The notes under the pieces are model-generated. The model made no database searches and had not been told where the DNA came from. It worked only from the letters and a program-made list of their open reading frames with translations. From Buttiauxella gaviniae ATCC 51604 (GTDB taxonomy: Bacteria; Pseudomonadota; Gammaproteobacteria; Enterobacterales; Enterobacteriaceae): a DNA stretch of 32,234 bases. The position numbers were made by a program, and so were the translations under genes. Of the stretch, positions 15,274 through 24,173 are shown piece after piece; position 1 is the stretch's first letter, and every line of letters begins with the position of its first letter. The stretch is taken from the NCBI RefSeq assembly GCF_001654835.1, contig NZ_LXEP01000041.1, positions 1 to 32,234 of the forward strand, in the 5' to 3' direction.

Positions 15274-16479
15274 ATGATGAATCAAGCATTTATCTGTGAT
15301 GGAGTGCGTACTCCGTTCGGTCGTTTTGGTGGCACACTGTCCAGTGTTCGTAGTGATGATTTAGCTGCATTACCGCTGAAAGCCTTGATCGCGCGCCATC
15401 CAAATCTCGACTGGTCGGCGGTTGATGATGTGCTTTACGGCTGTGCAAACCAGGCGGGGGAAGATAACCGCAACGTGGCGCGTATGGCTTTGTTGCTGGC
15501 GGGGCTACCAGAGACGGTGCCGGGGAGTACCATCAACCGTTTATGTGGTTCAAGCCTTGATGCGCTCGGTGTTGCGGCAAGGGCTATCAAAAGCGGTGAA
15601 ACGCAGCTGATGATTGCCGGTGGCGTGGAAAGTATGTCGCGCGCGCCGTTTGTAATGGGCAAAGCGGAAAGCGCCTTTAGTCGCAATATGAAAATGGAAG
15701 ACACCACCATCGGCTGGCGTTTTATCAACCCGCTAATGAAAGCGCAGTATGGTGTTGATGCGATGCCCGAAACGGCAGAAAACGTCGCGACTGACTTTAA
15801 TATTAACCGTGAGGATCAGGACGCCTTTGCCTTACGCAGCCAGTTACGCACCGCTCGCGCTCAGGAAATGGGTATTTTTGATGATGAGTTAATTCCTGTT
15901 TCTATCGCGCAACGCAAAGGTGAAGCGTTGCTGTTTAATCAGGATGAACATCCTCGCTCCACCTCGATTGAGGCACTGGCAAAACTCAAAGGTGTGGTAC
16001 GAGCCGACGGCACCGTCACCGCAGGAAACGCATCAGGAGTTAATGACGGGGCTTGTGCTTTGCTGCTCGCAAGCGAACAAGCGCTTAACACTCATGGTTT
16101 GCAGCCACTGGCGCGTGTCGTGGGTGTGGCAACTGCAGGTGTCGCACCACGGATTATGGGTTTTGGCCCGGCTCCGGCAGTGCGCAAAGTGCTGGCGCAA
16201 ACCGGGTTAACGTTGGCACAAATGGACGTGATTGAATTAAATGAAGCCTTTGCCGCCCAGGCACTGGCGGTGATGCGCGACCTGGGTCTGCCTGATGATG
16301 CCGACCATGTAAACCCGAATGGCGGGGCCATTGCACTTGGGCATCCGCTTGGCGCATCTGGTGGTCGTCTGGCGATGACCGCCGCGTATCAACTCAAGCG
16401 TAGCGGCGGACGTTACGCGCTTTGTACCATGTGTATTGGTGTCGGTCAGGGGATTGCACTGATTATTGAACGCGTTTAA
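15274..16479 (+). CDS. pcaF: Beta-ketoadipyl-CoA thiolase
   Basis: Last enzyme of the pathway: cleaves beta-ketoadipyl-CoA with CoA to succinyl-CoA and acetyl-CoA. Thiolase family, 401 aa. Catalytic residues: nucleophile C91 ([11 protein letters not shown]), H357 ([14 protein letters not shown]) and C387 ([10 protein letters not shown]). It opens with two ATGs (15274, 15277); AAGGA is better spaced from the second. PaaJ of the phenylacetate pathway is the closest alternative, but the operon context makes it PcaF. Confidence 0.94.
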   Translation: MMNQAFICDGVRTPFGRFGGTLSSVRSDDLAALPLKALIARHPNLDWSAVDDVLYGCANQAGEDNRNVARMALLLAGLPETVPGSTINRLCGSSLDALGVAARAIKSGETQLMIAGGVESMSRAPFVMGKAESAFSRNMKMEDTTIGWRFINPLMKAQYGVDAMPETAENVATDFNINREDQDAFALRSQLRTARAQEMGIFDDELIPVSIAQRKGEALLFNQDEHPRSTSIEALAKLKGVVRADGTVTAGNASGVNDGACALLLASEQALNTHGLQPLARVVGVATAGVAPRIMGFGPAPAVRKVLAQTGLTLAQMDVIELNEAFAAQALAVMRDLGLPDDADHVNPNGGAIALGHPLGASGGRLAMTAAYQLKRSGGRYALCTMCIGVGQGIALIIERV

Positions 16480-16488
16480 GGAGCAGGC

Positions 16489-17844
16489 ATGACACTGTTT
16501 ACCCCAATGTTGCGTGCATCATCGCTAACCGACATTTTCAGCGATGAGAAGACGTTACAAGGGATGCTGGATTTTGAAGCGGCACTGGCGCAGGCCTGTG
16601 CGCAATGTGGCGTGATCCCTGAGTCGGCGGGTAATGTCATTTCAGGGCAGTGTCAGGCCACAAAACTCAATAGTGAAGCCTTAGCGCAAGCGGCGGCAGG
16701 TGCTGGAAACCTTGCGATCCCGCTGGTGAAACAGCTCACTGCCAACGTAAAACAGCACGATGAACAGGCCGCACGTTACGTTCACTGGGGCGCAACCAGC
16801 CAGGATGTGATTGATACCGGTCTGGTGCTGCAACTGCGCGCTGCATTCGATGCTTCTGAGTTACTTATCGGGCAGTTGATTGATGTTTTAGCCGTACAAG
16901 TCCAACAACACCAGCATAGCGTGATGCCCGGCCGCACCTGGATGCAGCATGCATTGCCGATCACGTTTGGCCTTAAACTGGCAGGAACGCTAGATGCACT
17001 TTTGCGCTGGCAGCAGCGTTTGTCTGAAATAAAACCGCGTGTTTTGGTTCTGCAGTTTGGCGGTGCTGCGGGCACGCTGGCATCGCTTAAAGATCAGGGC
17101 ATGCCTGTGGCGCAAGCGTTAGCAAGCGCCCTGGCGCTTAAACCGTCCGACACACCGTGGCATAGCCAGCGCGACAGATTGCTGGAAGCCTCCACCTGGT
17201 TCGCAGGTGTCAGCAGCACACTCGGCAAATTCGCCAATGATTTTTCGTTACTGATGCAAACCGAAGTCGCAGAAGTAGGCGAGCCGATTGCCGAAGGGCG
17301 CGGTGGTTCATCCACCATGCCCCATAAACGTAATCCGGTGAGCTGTGCCGCTATACTGACTGCCACCATGCGCATTCCAGGAATGATGGCAACGCTGTAC
17401 GCCAGCCAGAATCAGCAACATGAAAGGGCACTAGGTGGCTGGCAAGCCGAATGGGAAACGCTTCCACAGCTTATTATGCTGACTGGGGGTGTGATGCAAA
17501 CCTCGCTGGATTTGATGCAGGGAATGCAGGTTAACACCGCGAAAATGCGCGCCAATTTGGATATCACTCACGGCCTGATTATGGCGGAATCTGTGACTCT
17601 GGCGCTGGCGAAATCAATCGGGAAACAGGCCGCACACCATCTGGTGGAACAACTTTGTCATCGCGCGTTGGACGAAAATCAGCCCCTTGCAACATTGCTT
17701 GCACAACACCCTGACGTCAGCGCCCATCTTTCTACGATACAAATCGAACATTTGCTCGACCCGCAGCACGCCATTGGCAGTAATGATCATTTCATCAGCC
17801 AGGTTCTGGCGCGGTCGGCACAACAAACCAGGAGGGGAATATGA
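16489..17844 (+). CDS. pcaB: 3-Carboxy-cis,cis-muconate cycloisomerase
   Basis: Converts beta-carboxymuconate, the product of PcaHG, to gamma-carboxymuconolactone. It belongs to the fumarase/aspartase superfamily; the signature GSSTMPHKRNP lies near residues 272-282, with HWGATSQDVIDTG near 98-110 and RTWMQHALPITFG near 150. Length 451 aa is usual. AGGAGCAGGC precedes the ATG. It starts 9 bases after pcaF, and its stop overlaps the pcaD start as ATGA. Confidence 0.95.
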   Translation: MTLFTPMLRASSLTDIFSDEKTLQGMLDFEAALAQACAQCGVIPESAGNVISGQCQATKLNSEALAQAAAGAGNLAIPLVKQLTANVKQHDEQAARYVHWGATSQDVIDTGLVLQLRAAFDASELLIGQLIDVLAVQVQQHQHSVMPGRTWMQHALPITFGLKLAGTLDALLRWQQRLSEIKPRVLVLQFGGAAGTLASLKDQGMPVAQALASALALKPSDTPWHSQRDRLLEASTWFAGVSSTLGKFANDFSLLMQTEVAEVGEPIAEGRGGSSTMPHKRNPVSCAAILTATMRIPGMMATLYASQNQQHERALGGWQAEWETLPQLIMLTGGVMQTSLDLMQGMQVNTAKMRANLDITHGLIMAESVTLALAKSIGKQAAHHLVEQLCHRALDENQPLATLLAQHPDVSAHLSTIQIEHLLDPQHAIGSNDHFISQVLARSAQQTRRGI

Positions 17845-18599
17845 GTCTTTATTATCAACTGGAAGGGCCTGCTGGTGCGCCAGTGCTGGTGCTATCTAAT
17901 TCTCTGGGTACCACCTTTGAGATGTGGCAGCCGCAAATGGCGGCGTTGCTTGAGAACTTCCGCGTGCTGCGTTACGACACGCATGGCCACGGACGTACTA
18001 CCAAAAACGAGAAAACTACACTGCCACAACTGGCGGAAGATGTTATCAGTGTGATGGATGATGCGGGCGTTAAGCAGGCGCATTTCTGCGGAATTTCAAT
18101 GGGTGGTTTGACTGGCCTGTGGCTGGCGCGTTTTGCGCCGGAGCGGTTTCTTTCGGTAACTGTCGCCAACAGTGCCGCGAAAATCGGTGAGCAAAGTGGC
18201 TGGCTGGAACGCGCTCGAACTGTTCGCCACGAAGGGATGTCGGCGATTGCCAAAAGTGCGCCGGCACGCTGGTTTACTGATAATTTTGTTCAGCACCATC
18301 ATGCGCAAGTCGATGCGTTATGCGCAACCCTGGCGCAGACCAATCCAGAAGGTTATGCCGCCTGTTGTGAAGCACTGGCAGCAGCGGATTTGCGAGCAGA
18401 AATTGGCAATATCACAATACCGATGCAGTTTATCACCGGAGTCAACGACCCGGTTTGCACCGTGGCTGACAGTGAGTTTATGCATCAACAGGTGCATGGT
18501 TCGCACCTTGTCACTCTCAAGGCTTCACACATCTCCAGCATTGAAGACGCTCACGGTTTCAACATCGCATTGCTTAACTTTATTCAACAGGGCGACTGA
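17841..18599 (+). CDS. pcaD: 3-Oxoadipate enol-lactonase
   Basis: Alpha/beta hydrolase of 252 aa that opens beta-ketoadipate enol-lactone to beta-ketoadipate. The catalytic triad is visible: S86 in the nucleophile elbow GISMGG, D203 in TGVNDP and H230 in LKASHISSIE. The oxyanion loop is SNSLGTTFEMW. The ATG is within the pcaB stop (ATGA, GGAGGGG upstream). pcaC follows after one base as a separate gene, whereas some bacteria carry a fused PcaDC (PcaL). Confidence 0.95.
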   Translation: MSLYYQLEGPAGAPVLVLSNSLGTTFEMWQPQMAALLENFRVLRYDTHGHGRTTKNEKTTLPQLAEDVISVMDDAGVKQAHFCGISMGGLTGLWLARFAPERFLSVTVANSAAKIGEQSGWLERARTVRHEGMSAIAKSAPARWFTDNFVQHHHAQVDALCATLAQTNPEGYAACCEALAAADLRAEIGNITIPMQFITGVNDPVCTVADSEFMHQQVHGSHLVTLKASHISSIEDAHGFNIALLNFIQQGD

Positions 18600-18600
18600 G

Positions 18601-18987
18601 ATGAAGGATGAAGAACATTATCAACGAGGCATGGAAGTTCGCCGCGCGGTGCTGGGTGAAAGCCACGTCGATCGTACATTGTCGCAGCTTACGCCGCTGA
18701 ATGAGGAGTTTCAGGACTTCATTACTCGTTATGCCTGGGGCGATATCTGGACACGTCCGGGACTTGAGCGCCACACACGCAGCATGATAACCATCGCGAT
18801 GTTAATTGCGCTTAACCGTGAGGCCGAGTTGAAAATGCATCTGCGAGCGGCTTTTAACAACGGCGTGACGCGTGACGAGCTCAAAGAACTGATTATGCAT
18901 TCAGCACTGTACTGCGGTTTACCCGCAGCCAACGCCACTATGCATCTTGCACAACAGGTGTTTGATGAGATGGATGCCGCTGGTTAA
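18601..18987 (+). CDS. pcaC: 4-Carboxymuconolactone decarboxylase
   Basis: Small all-helical enzyme (128 aa) of the carboxymuconolactone-decarboxylase/AhpD-like fold; decarboxylates gamma-carboxymuconolactone to the enol-lactone, the PcaD substrate. Signs: RRAVLGESHVDR, the ITRYAWGDIWTRPGLERHTRSM block (40-62), and HLRAAFNNGVTRDELKELIMH (80-100) with the conserved His80. It starts one base after pcaD stops; the frame is also open far upstream through pcaD, but that part is a shadow. It is the last gene of the plus-strand operon, ahead of a REP pair. Confidence 0.95.
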   Translation: MKDEEHYQRGMEVRRAVLGESHVDRTLSQLTPLNEEFQDFITRYAWGDIWTRPGLERHTRSMITIAMLIALNREAELKMHLRAAFNNGVTRDELKELIMHSALYCGLPAANATMHLAQQVFDEMDAAG

Positions 18988-18992
18988 TTAAT

Positions 18993-19061
18993 GTCGGATG
19001 GCGCTAACGCTTATCCGACCTACGAAAACGGTGTTGTAGGGTGGATTAGCGTCATCCACCC
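18993..19061. repeat. REP/BIME-like pair between convergent pcaC and pcaQ
   Basis: Two palindromic units: GTCGGAT...ATCCGAC (18993-19019) and GGGTGGAT...ATCCACCC (19039-19061), joined by a CCTACG-type tail. They resemble enterobacterial REP elements paired as a BIME. They sit between the 3' ends of pcaC and pcaQ and may protect or end both transcripts. Confidence 0.7.
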
Positions 19062-19068
19062 TTGTTAC

Positions 19069-19992
19069 TTAACCCGGAATAGATTTCCGAATCGAAGACA
19101 GCAGAATTTGCGCGCCCGCTGAAAGCGGTGTATCCACGCGAGTCAAAATACCAATTGGCTCACCAGCACCTTGCGTTGTCACCGGCAACGAGGTCAATGT
19201 TCCCTGGCGTAAATCTTCTTTCACCGCGCCAGATGGCACAAACCACACGTAGTTATAATCCACAGTCAACTGGCGAGAGAGAGAGGCGGAAAGCGTTTCG
19301 ACGCAGCCTGCAGGCATTTTACAACCCTGGCTTGAAAGCAGCGATTCGGCATTCTGGCGTGGAATTGTTCCTTTTGGCGACACCACCACCGGCCACTCCA
19401 TCACGCGGCTAAGGGTGATGTTTTCATGCAGAAGTGGGTGCCCAGGACGAACCACCAGTTTTAACGATTCAAGAAATAACAGTTCATAGTTCAGCCCGGT
19501 CATCAATTCAGGATCGGACATTCGGCCAATACCTAAATCCAGCTCACCCGATTTTAAACCCGACAGCAGCATGGTGTTATTCATGGTGGCGACTTGCAGC
19601 GTAACGTCACTTTGCTGCTTGTGAAACTGGCCAATAACTTTTGGTAATATGCCCAGTGCTGCAGTTGGCAAGGCACCAACACGGATAACCGTAGTGTTTT
19701 GCCCATCTTTTTGATTAAACGATTGCCCGGCGTGATTGAGCGCATCGAGCACCTTTACCGCGTGCGTCAGAAACTGCTCACCCATCAACGTCATTTGTGC
19801 GCCAAGCCGCCCACGCTCAAATAAACGCGTGCCGGTTAGCTGCTCTAATTCATTAAGTGTTTTCGATAATGCAGGCTGGCTAAGATTAAGTGTTTCAGCC
19901 GCGCGCCCCAGAGTTCCCTGTTGAGCGACAGCCACGAAAGTATGAAGATGGCGCAAGCGAATGCGCTGACTAAACAAACCGTTTTTTTCCAT
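19069..19992 (-). CDS. pcaQ: LysR-type regulator PcaQ
   Basis: LysR-family regulator of 307 aa. The winged helix-turn-helix lies in IRLRHLHTFVAVAQQGTLGRAAETLNLSQPALSKTLNELEQ (about 11-52). The effector domain starts with TVIRVGALPTAALGILPKVI and has LDLGIGRMSDPELMTGLNYELLF, typical for PcaQ. PcaQ proteins activate protocatechuate dioxygenase genes in response to beta-carboxymuconate. It lies downstream of pcaHG on the same strand, 399 bases from pcaG. A box like the one upstream of pcaH overlaps its start codon, which fits autoregulation. A related aromatic-acid regulator of the same family is the alternative. Confidence 0.88.
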   Translation of the reverse strand: MEKNGLFSQRIRLRHLHTFVAVAQQGTLGRAAETLNLSQPALSKTLNELEQLTGTRLFERGRLGAQMTLMGEQFLTHAVKVLDALNHAGQSFNQKDGQNTTVIRVGALPTAALGILPKVIGQFHKQQSDVTLQVATMNNTMLLSGLKSGELDLGIGRMSDPELMTGLNYELLFLESLKLVVRPGHPLLHENITLSRVMEWPVVVSPKGTIPRQNAESLLSSQGCKMPAGCVETLSASLSRQLTVDYNYVWFVPSGAVKEDLRQGTLTSLPVTTQGAGEPIGILTRVDTPLSAGAQILLSSIRKSIPG

Positions 19993-20005
19993 AACCTGAT
20001 GTTAA
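19991..20005. promoter_or_regulatory. Possible PcaQ box at the pcaQ start
   Basis: ATAACCTGATGTTAA shares its first eight bases with the box upstream of pcaH (21863-21877) and has T-N11-A spacing. It overlaps the pcaQ ATG. The PcaQ motif known from rhizobia is, as I recall, ATAACC-N4-GGTTAA, to which this is a partial match. Confidence 0.35.
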
Positions 20006-20391
20006 AAACAGACCCGTAGCGCTGACAAGATAAGTTGTTTGATTTTGATAACTTGCTAGCAAAATTTCATTAACATCACTCGATAATTTATAACAATAGG
20101 TGAGGGAAGGTTAATTTAAATTAATGATTCGAGCCAGGAGGGGTTTATTGGAAATGGGTGGGGTTCCAATAAATGTTGGCAATATTTATGTGTGGAGAAA
20201 GGTTTCGTTCACCAGGCGTCCAGTTATCCCTTAAGTTACCGAAACGGTGAACGAGCCGAGGGTGCTGCGGTAGCACAGCACCCTTGATACGTTCACCGTT
20301 TCGGTAAGTACAGGGAACACTGAACGTTTAGTGAACGGAACAATCGCTACTCTAACAAAGGACACAACCCAACAAGTGAATGGCAATCCAC
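19993..20391. other. Gap between pcaQ and pcaG
   Basis: No gene is seen. The first 110 bases are AT-rich and should hold the pcaQ promoter. From 20206 to 20337 the gap is filled by a long palindromic repeat, listed separately. The remainder up to the pcaG stop at 20392 is plain. Confidence 0.55.
20206..20337. repeat. Long palindromic repeat element, complete copy
   Basis: Nested inverted repeats: outer CGTTCAC (20206-20212) with GTGAACG (20331-20337); middle perfect 18-bp arms TTACCGAAACGGTGAACG (20236-20253) and its complement (20290-20307); inner GGGTGCTG (20260-20267) with CAGCACCC (20276-20283). A second copy with the same plan starts at 32150. This looks like a dispersed palindromic or MITE-like family. 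No open frame inside. Confidence 0.75.
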
Positions 20392-21011
20392 CTATACATC
20401 AAAAAACACCGTCTCCTTCTCCCCCTGAAGAAACACATCAAACGTATACACCACCTCATTACCGCGCTTCTCACGCTTCCCAATCAGCGTATTACGTCGC
20501 ACTTCCCACTCGATGAGATTAAGCACCGGGTCGGTCTCATTCGCTGCTTGCTCATCGGAAAAATACATCCGCGTATTCAGGCCAATATTAATGCCACGCG
20601 CCACAATCCACAGGTTCAAATGCGGGGCCATCATTCGGCCGTCGCGCCCGGTTACAGCACCCGGTTTAATGGTGTCAAAACGCCAGATACCACTGTCGAA
20701 ATCTGAACAGGTTCGTCCCCAGCCACGGAAATCTTCATCCAGTTCTTTATTTGTTTGCTTGTCTGCAGGGTGGTTGTAACGTCCGGCCGCATTGGCTTGC
20801 CACACTTCCAGCAACACATCGCGCACTGGCGTTCCTGAGCCGTCAAACACCCGTCCTTCAACAATAATCCGCTCGCCCTGAGTGTGAGAATTGGTTAGCA
20901 CGTGGCTAAAGTTTTTCTCGAAAATGTTAAAACCAGCGGCTTGCGGAGCCAGACCAATGTGGACGTATGGGCCGGCAGTTTGCGATGCGGTTTCTGCTAA
21001 ATAATCTTTCA

Positions 21012-21012
<1 letters not shown>
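20392..21012 (-). CDS. pcaG: Protocatechuate 3,4-dioxygenase alpha subunit
   Basis: Alpha subunit (206 aa) of the intradiol ring-cleavage dioxygenase that converts protocatechuate to beta-carboxy-cis,cis-muconate. I start it at ATG 21012, which overlaps the pcaH stop (TGATG) and has AGGGGG seven bases upstream; a GTG one codon earlier is possible. It has the shared intradiol fold (IVEGRVFDGSGTPVRDVLLEVWQANAAGRY, GTIKPG-like DTIKPGAV) but, as expected for the alpha subunit, lacks the iron-binding HxH (it has LNLWI instead). Confidence 0.95.
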
Positions 21013-21815
<803 letters not shown>

Positions 21816-21862
21816 TCAGTTAATGGCTTGTTAAATTAAAGTGAATTTAAAGGCTGATTTAC

Positions 21863-21877
21863 ATAACCTGTGGCTAT
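21863..21877. promoter_or_regulatory. Possible PcaQ box upstream of pcaH
   Basis: ATAACCTGTGGCTAT is a 15-base imperfect palindrome (ATAACC/GGCTAT) with T-N11-A spacing, 114 bases upstream of the pcaH start. Its first eight bases recur at the pcaQ start (19991). Confidence 0.4.
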
Positions 21878-22002
21878 GAAATTTTCGGAAAACATTACTT
21901 ATAATCTATGGCTGTATAGTCGATCACAAAACGAAAATTCTTAGCCCAAAACCCCTGCGCGACATTCTACTCTTTGAGCAATATTCACAGGAGTACGACA
22001 TT

Positions 22003-23346
22003 ATGGCGAACAACATCACGGCTGATGATATTCGGGAAAAATTTTCGCACGCAATGTCGGCGATGTACCAGCAAGAAGTGCCTCAATACGGAACCTTGTT
22101 AGAGTTAGTCGCTGACGTAAATCTGGCGGTGTTGGAAAATAACCCCGATCTGCAACAGCAATTAGAGAATGCCGATGAACTGGCGCGCCTGAATGTGGAG
22201 CGCCACGGCGCAATACGGGTGGGTAAAGCGGAAGAACTGGCAACCTTACGGCGCATTTTTGCGGTAATGGGGATGTATCCAATCGGCTATTACGACCTTT
22301 CGCAGGCGGGCGTACCGGTGCATTCCACTGCGTTTCGTCCAATTGATGACGCGGCTCTGGCGCGTAATCCGTTCCGTATTTTCACCTCGTTGCTACGCCT
22401 TGAGCTAATTGACGATGCTGAACTGCGTAAAACTGCTGCAGCTATTCTCGCAGAACGTGACATTTTCACCCCTCGTTGTCGGGCATTACTGGATATTTAC
22501 GACCAGCAGGGCGTATTTAGCGAAGAGCAGGCAGACGAGTTCGTGAGTCAGGCGCTGGAAACCTTCCGTTGGCACAGTCATGCCACGGTAGATGCACAAA
22601 CTTACCAGGCATTCCACCAGCAGCATCGCCTGATTGCCGACGTCGTCTGTTTCCGCGGCTGTCACATTAATCACCTGACTCCGCGCACGTTAGATATCGA
22701 CCGCGTTCAGGCATTGATGCCGGAATATGGCATTGCGCCAAAAGCGATTATCGAAGGACCACCACGCCGCACATTCCCAATCTTGCTGCGCCAGACCAGC
22801 TTTAAAGCGCTGGAAGAACCGATTATTTTTGCCGGTGTACATCACGGCACACATACCGCCCGTTTCGGCGAAATTGAGCAGCGTGGTGTAGCGTTAACGC
22901 CAAAAGGGCGTGCGTTATACGATGAGTTGCTAAATGAAGCCGGTAATGGGCAGGATAATTTTAGCCATCAGCAGCATTTGCAGGAAGTATTCAGCCGCTT
23001 GCCCGACAGTGAAACGCTAATGCGCTGCCAGGATCTGGCTTATTTCCGCTACCGTTTAACCCCTGTGGGCGAAATGCACCGCCAGGCGATTAAACCAGGT
23101 GATGACCCGCAGTCGCTGATTGAACGGGGTTGGTTGGTGGCGCAGCCGATTATTTATGAAGATTTCCTCCCGGTCAGTGCTGCGGGAATTTTCCAGTCGA
23201 ATCTGGGGAGTGAAGGCGGGGCACGCAGCCATGGTCACTCCAGCCGCCAGGAGTTTGAACAAGCGCTCGGTGCAGCAGTAGCAAATGAGTTTGAGTTGTA
23301 CCAACAGGCGTCGGATCGCAGTAAAAAACGCTGCGGATTGCTGTAG
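22003..23346 (+). CDS. ydcJ: YdcJ, DUF1338 / 2-oxoadipate dioxygenase-decarboxylase (HglS-like)
   Basis: 447-residue protein aligning end to end with E. coli YdcJ. The family (DUF1338, VOC-type fold) includes Pseudomonas HglS, an Fe(II) enzyme that converts 2-oxoadipate to D-2-hydroxyglutarate in lysine breakdown; whether the enterobacterial protein does this is inferred from family membership. Likely metal ligands are H68 (NVERHGAIRVG), a histidine of CHINHLTPRT (H221 or H224) and a glutamate of ARFGEIEQRG (E290 or E292). The end SDRSKKRCGLL matches E. coli. AGGAG lies nine bases before the ATG. It is divergent from pcaHG. Confidence 0.93.
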   Translation: MANNITADDIREKFSHAMSAMYQQEVPQYGTLLELVADVNLAVLENNPDLQQQLENADELARLNVERHGAIRVGKAEELATLRRIFAVMGMYPIGYYDLSQAGVPVHSTAFRPIDDAALARNPFRIFTSLLRLELIDDAELRKTAAAILAERDIFTPRCRALLDIYDQQGVFSEEQADEFVSQALETFRWHSHATVDAQTYQAFHQQHRLIADVVCFRGCHINHLTPRTLDIDRVQALMPEYGIAPKAIIEGPPRRTFPILLRQTSFKALEEPIIFAGVHHGTHTARFGEIEQRGVALTPKGRALYDELLNEAGNGQDNFSHQQHLQEVFSRLPDSETLMRCQDLAYFRYRLTPVGEMHRQAIKPGDDPQSLIERGWLVAQPIIYEDFLPVSAAGIFQSNLGSEGGARSHGHSSRQEFEQALGAAVANEFELYQQASDRSKKRCGLL

Positions 23347-23369
23347 CGACGTCAAAACTTTAGAGAAAA

Positions 23370-23393
23370 GTCGGTATTGTGCGCAATGCCGAC
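23370..23393 (+). terminator. Hairpin after ydcJ
   Basis: GTCGGTATTG and CAATGCCGAC form a 10-bp stem (one G-T pair on the plus strand) with loop TGCG, 24 bases past the ydcJ stop. There is no T-tract, so it may slow decay rather than end transcription. Confidence 0.35.
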
Positions 23394-23448
23394 CACTCAG
23401 TCAGAGATCTTCCGTTTAGCCTGCCGACACTACAGTGTAGATACATTG

Positions 23449-23477
23449 TTGACACATTAGATTGGCTGAATTACTGT
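23449..23477 (+). promoter_or_regulatory. Predicted mazEF promoter
   Basis: TTGACA (23449-23454), 17 bases, then TACTGT (23472-23477), 33 bases before the mazE ATG. CTACAGTGTAG (23430-23440), a palindrome just upstream, could be a MazE operator. Confidence 0.5.
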
Positions 23478-23509
23478 TGCTACAAACGTATCAACAAAGG
23501 AGTTCTCGC

Positions 23510-23755
23510 ATGGCACAATCTGTCGTCAAAAAATGGGGTAATAGCCCTTCAGTTCGCATTCCCGCCGCTATCATGCAAGCCGCTAGTTTGAATGTTGATG
23601 ATACGGTGGATATTGCCGTAGAAGATGGTCGTATCATTATTGTTCCTGTGAGAGCGAAAGCCTATTCGCTTGATGCGTTGTTAGCCGGAATTACCCCGGA
23701 AAATCAGCATGAGAAAGCGGAGTTTGGCGCACCGGTTGGCAAGGAAATGCTCTGA
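23510..23755 (+). CDS. mazE: Antitoxin MazE
   Basis: Antitoxin of 81 aa of the AbrB/MazE swapped-hairpin type. The start at 23510 (MAQSVVKKWGNSPSVRIPAAIM) has AAGGAG seven bases upstream; the frame is open 16 codons more, but that part is not conserved. The KWGNSPSVRIP DNA-binding motif and the acidic tail DALLAGITPENQHEKAEFGAP, which blocks MazF, match E. coli MazE. The stop overlaps the mazF start by one base (TGATG). The complex normally represses its own promoter. Confidence 0.94.
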   Translation: MAQSVVKKWGNSPSVRIPAAIMQAASLNVDDTVDIAVEDGRIIIVPVRAKAYSLDALLAGITPENQHEKAEFGAPVGKEML

Positions 23756-24087
23756 TGGTTTCTCGCTATGTACCAGATGCAGGCGATTTAATCTGGATTA
23801 ATTTTGACCCTGTTGAAGGGCATGAACAAGGGGGGCATCGCCTGGCGGTTGTACTTAGCCCGTTTGCTTATAACAACAAAACGGGGCTGTTGTTGTGTGT
23901 GCCTTGCACTACAAAAGCAAAGGGATATCCTTTTGAGGTTGAAATAACACAGAGCCGTGAAGGCGTCGCATTATCCGATCAAGTCACCTGTGTGGACTGG
24001 CGAGCACGAAAAGTCGAGAAGAAAAGCAAAGTTAACGCCACAGAACTGGCTGATATCCGGGCGAAAGCAAAAGCGTTGTTCGGTTGA
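23755..24087 (+). CDS. mazF: mRNA interferase MazF
   Basis: Toxin of 110 aa with the CcdB/PemK fold; E. coli MazF cuts single-stranded RNA at ACA. The sequence VSRYVPDAGDLIWINFDP...CVPCTTKAKGYPFEV is close to E. coli MazF and clearly not ChpB. Key residues E24, R29 and T52 are kept, so it should be active and the pair functional. E. coli has mazEF downstream of relA; here it stands between ydcJ and the afu cluster, so it is a relocated or separately acquired copy. Confidence 0.95.
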   Translation: MVSRYVPDAGDLIWINFDPVEGHEQGGHRLAVVLSPFAYNNKTGLLLCVPCTTKAKGYPFEVEITQSREGVALSDQVTCVDWRARKVEKKSKVNATELADIRAKAKALFG

Positions 24088-24093
24088 TATCGA

Positions 24094-24121
24094 AAATGGC
24101 CTCCCGTCACGGTGGCCATTT
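24094..24121 (-). terminator. Hairpin downstream of afuC
   Basis: AAATGGCC and GGCCATTT form an 8-bp stem. Read on the minus strand it is followed by a short TTTTCG, so it may end the afu transcript, with the companion hairpin serving mazEF. Confidence 0.45.
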
Positions 24122-24144
24122 CAGAACAGCTTGTCATCACTCGT

Positions 24145-24173
24145 AGGGCCGCATAGCTGCGGCCCTTGTTTTT
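24145..24173 (+). terminator. Rho-independent terminator of mazEF
   Basis: AGGGCCGCA (24145-24153), loop TAGC, TGCGGCCCT (24158-24166), then TGTTTTT: a 9-bp GC-rich stem plus T-tract. Its tail touches the stop codon of the convergent afuC. Confidence 0.8.

Noticed and set aside
18172-18600. Open frame upstream of and in phase with pcaC, giving a 271-aa product
   Set aside because: The extra part overlaps pcaD in another frame; only the last 128 codons show pcaC conservation.
23755-24087. Reading the toxin as ChpB (ChpBK) instead of MazF
   Set aside because: The N-terminus and the CVPCTTKAKGYPFEV block match MazF closely and differ from ChpB.
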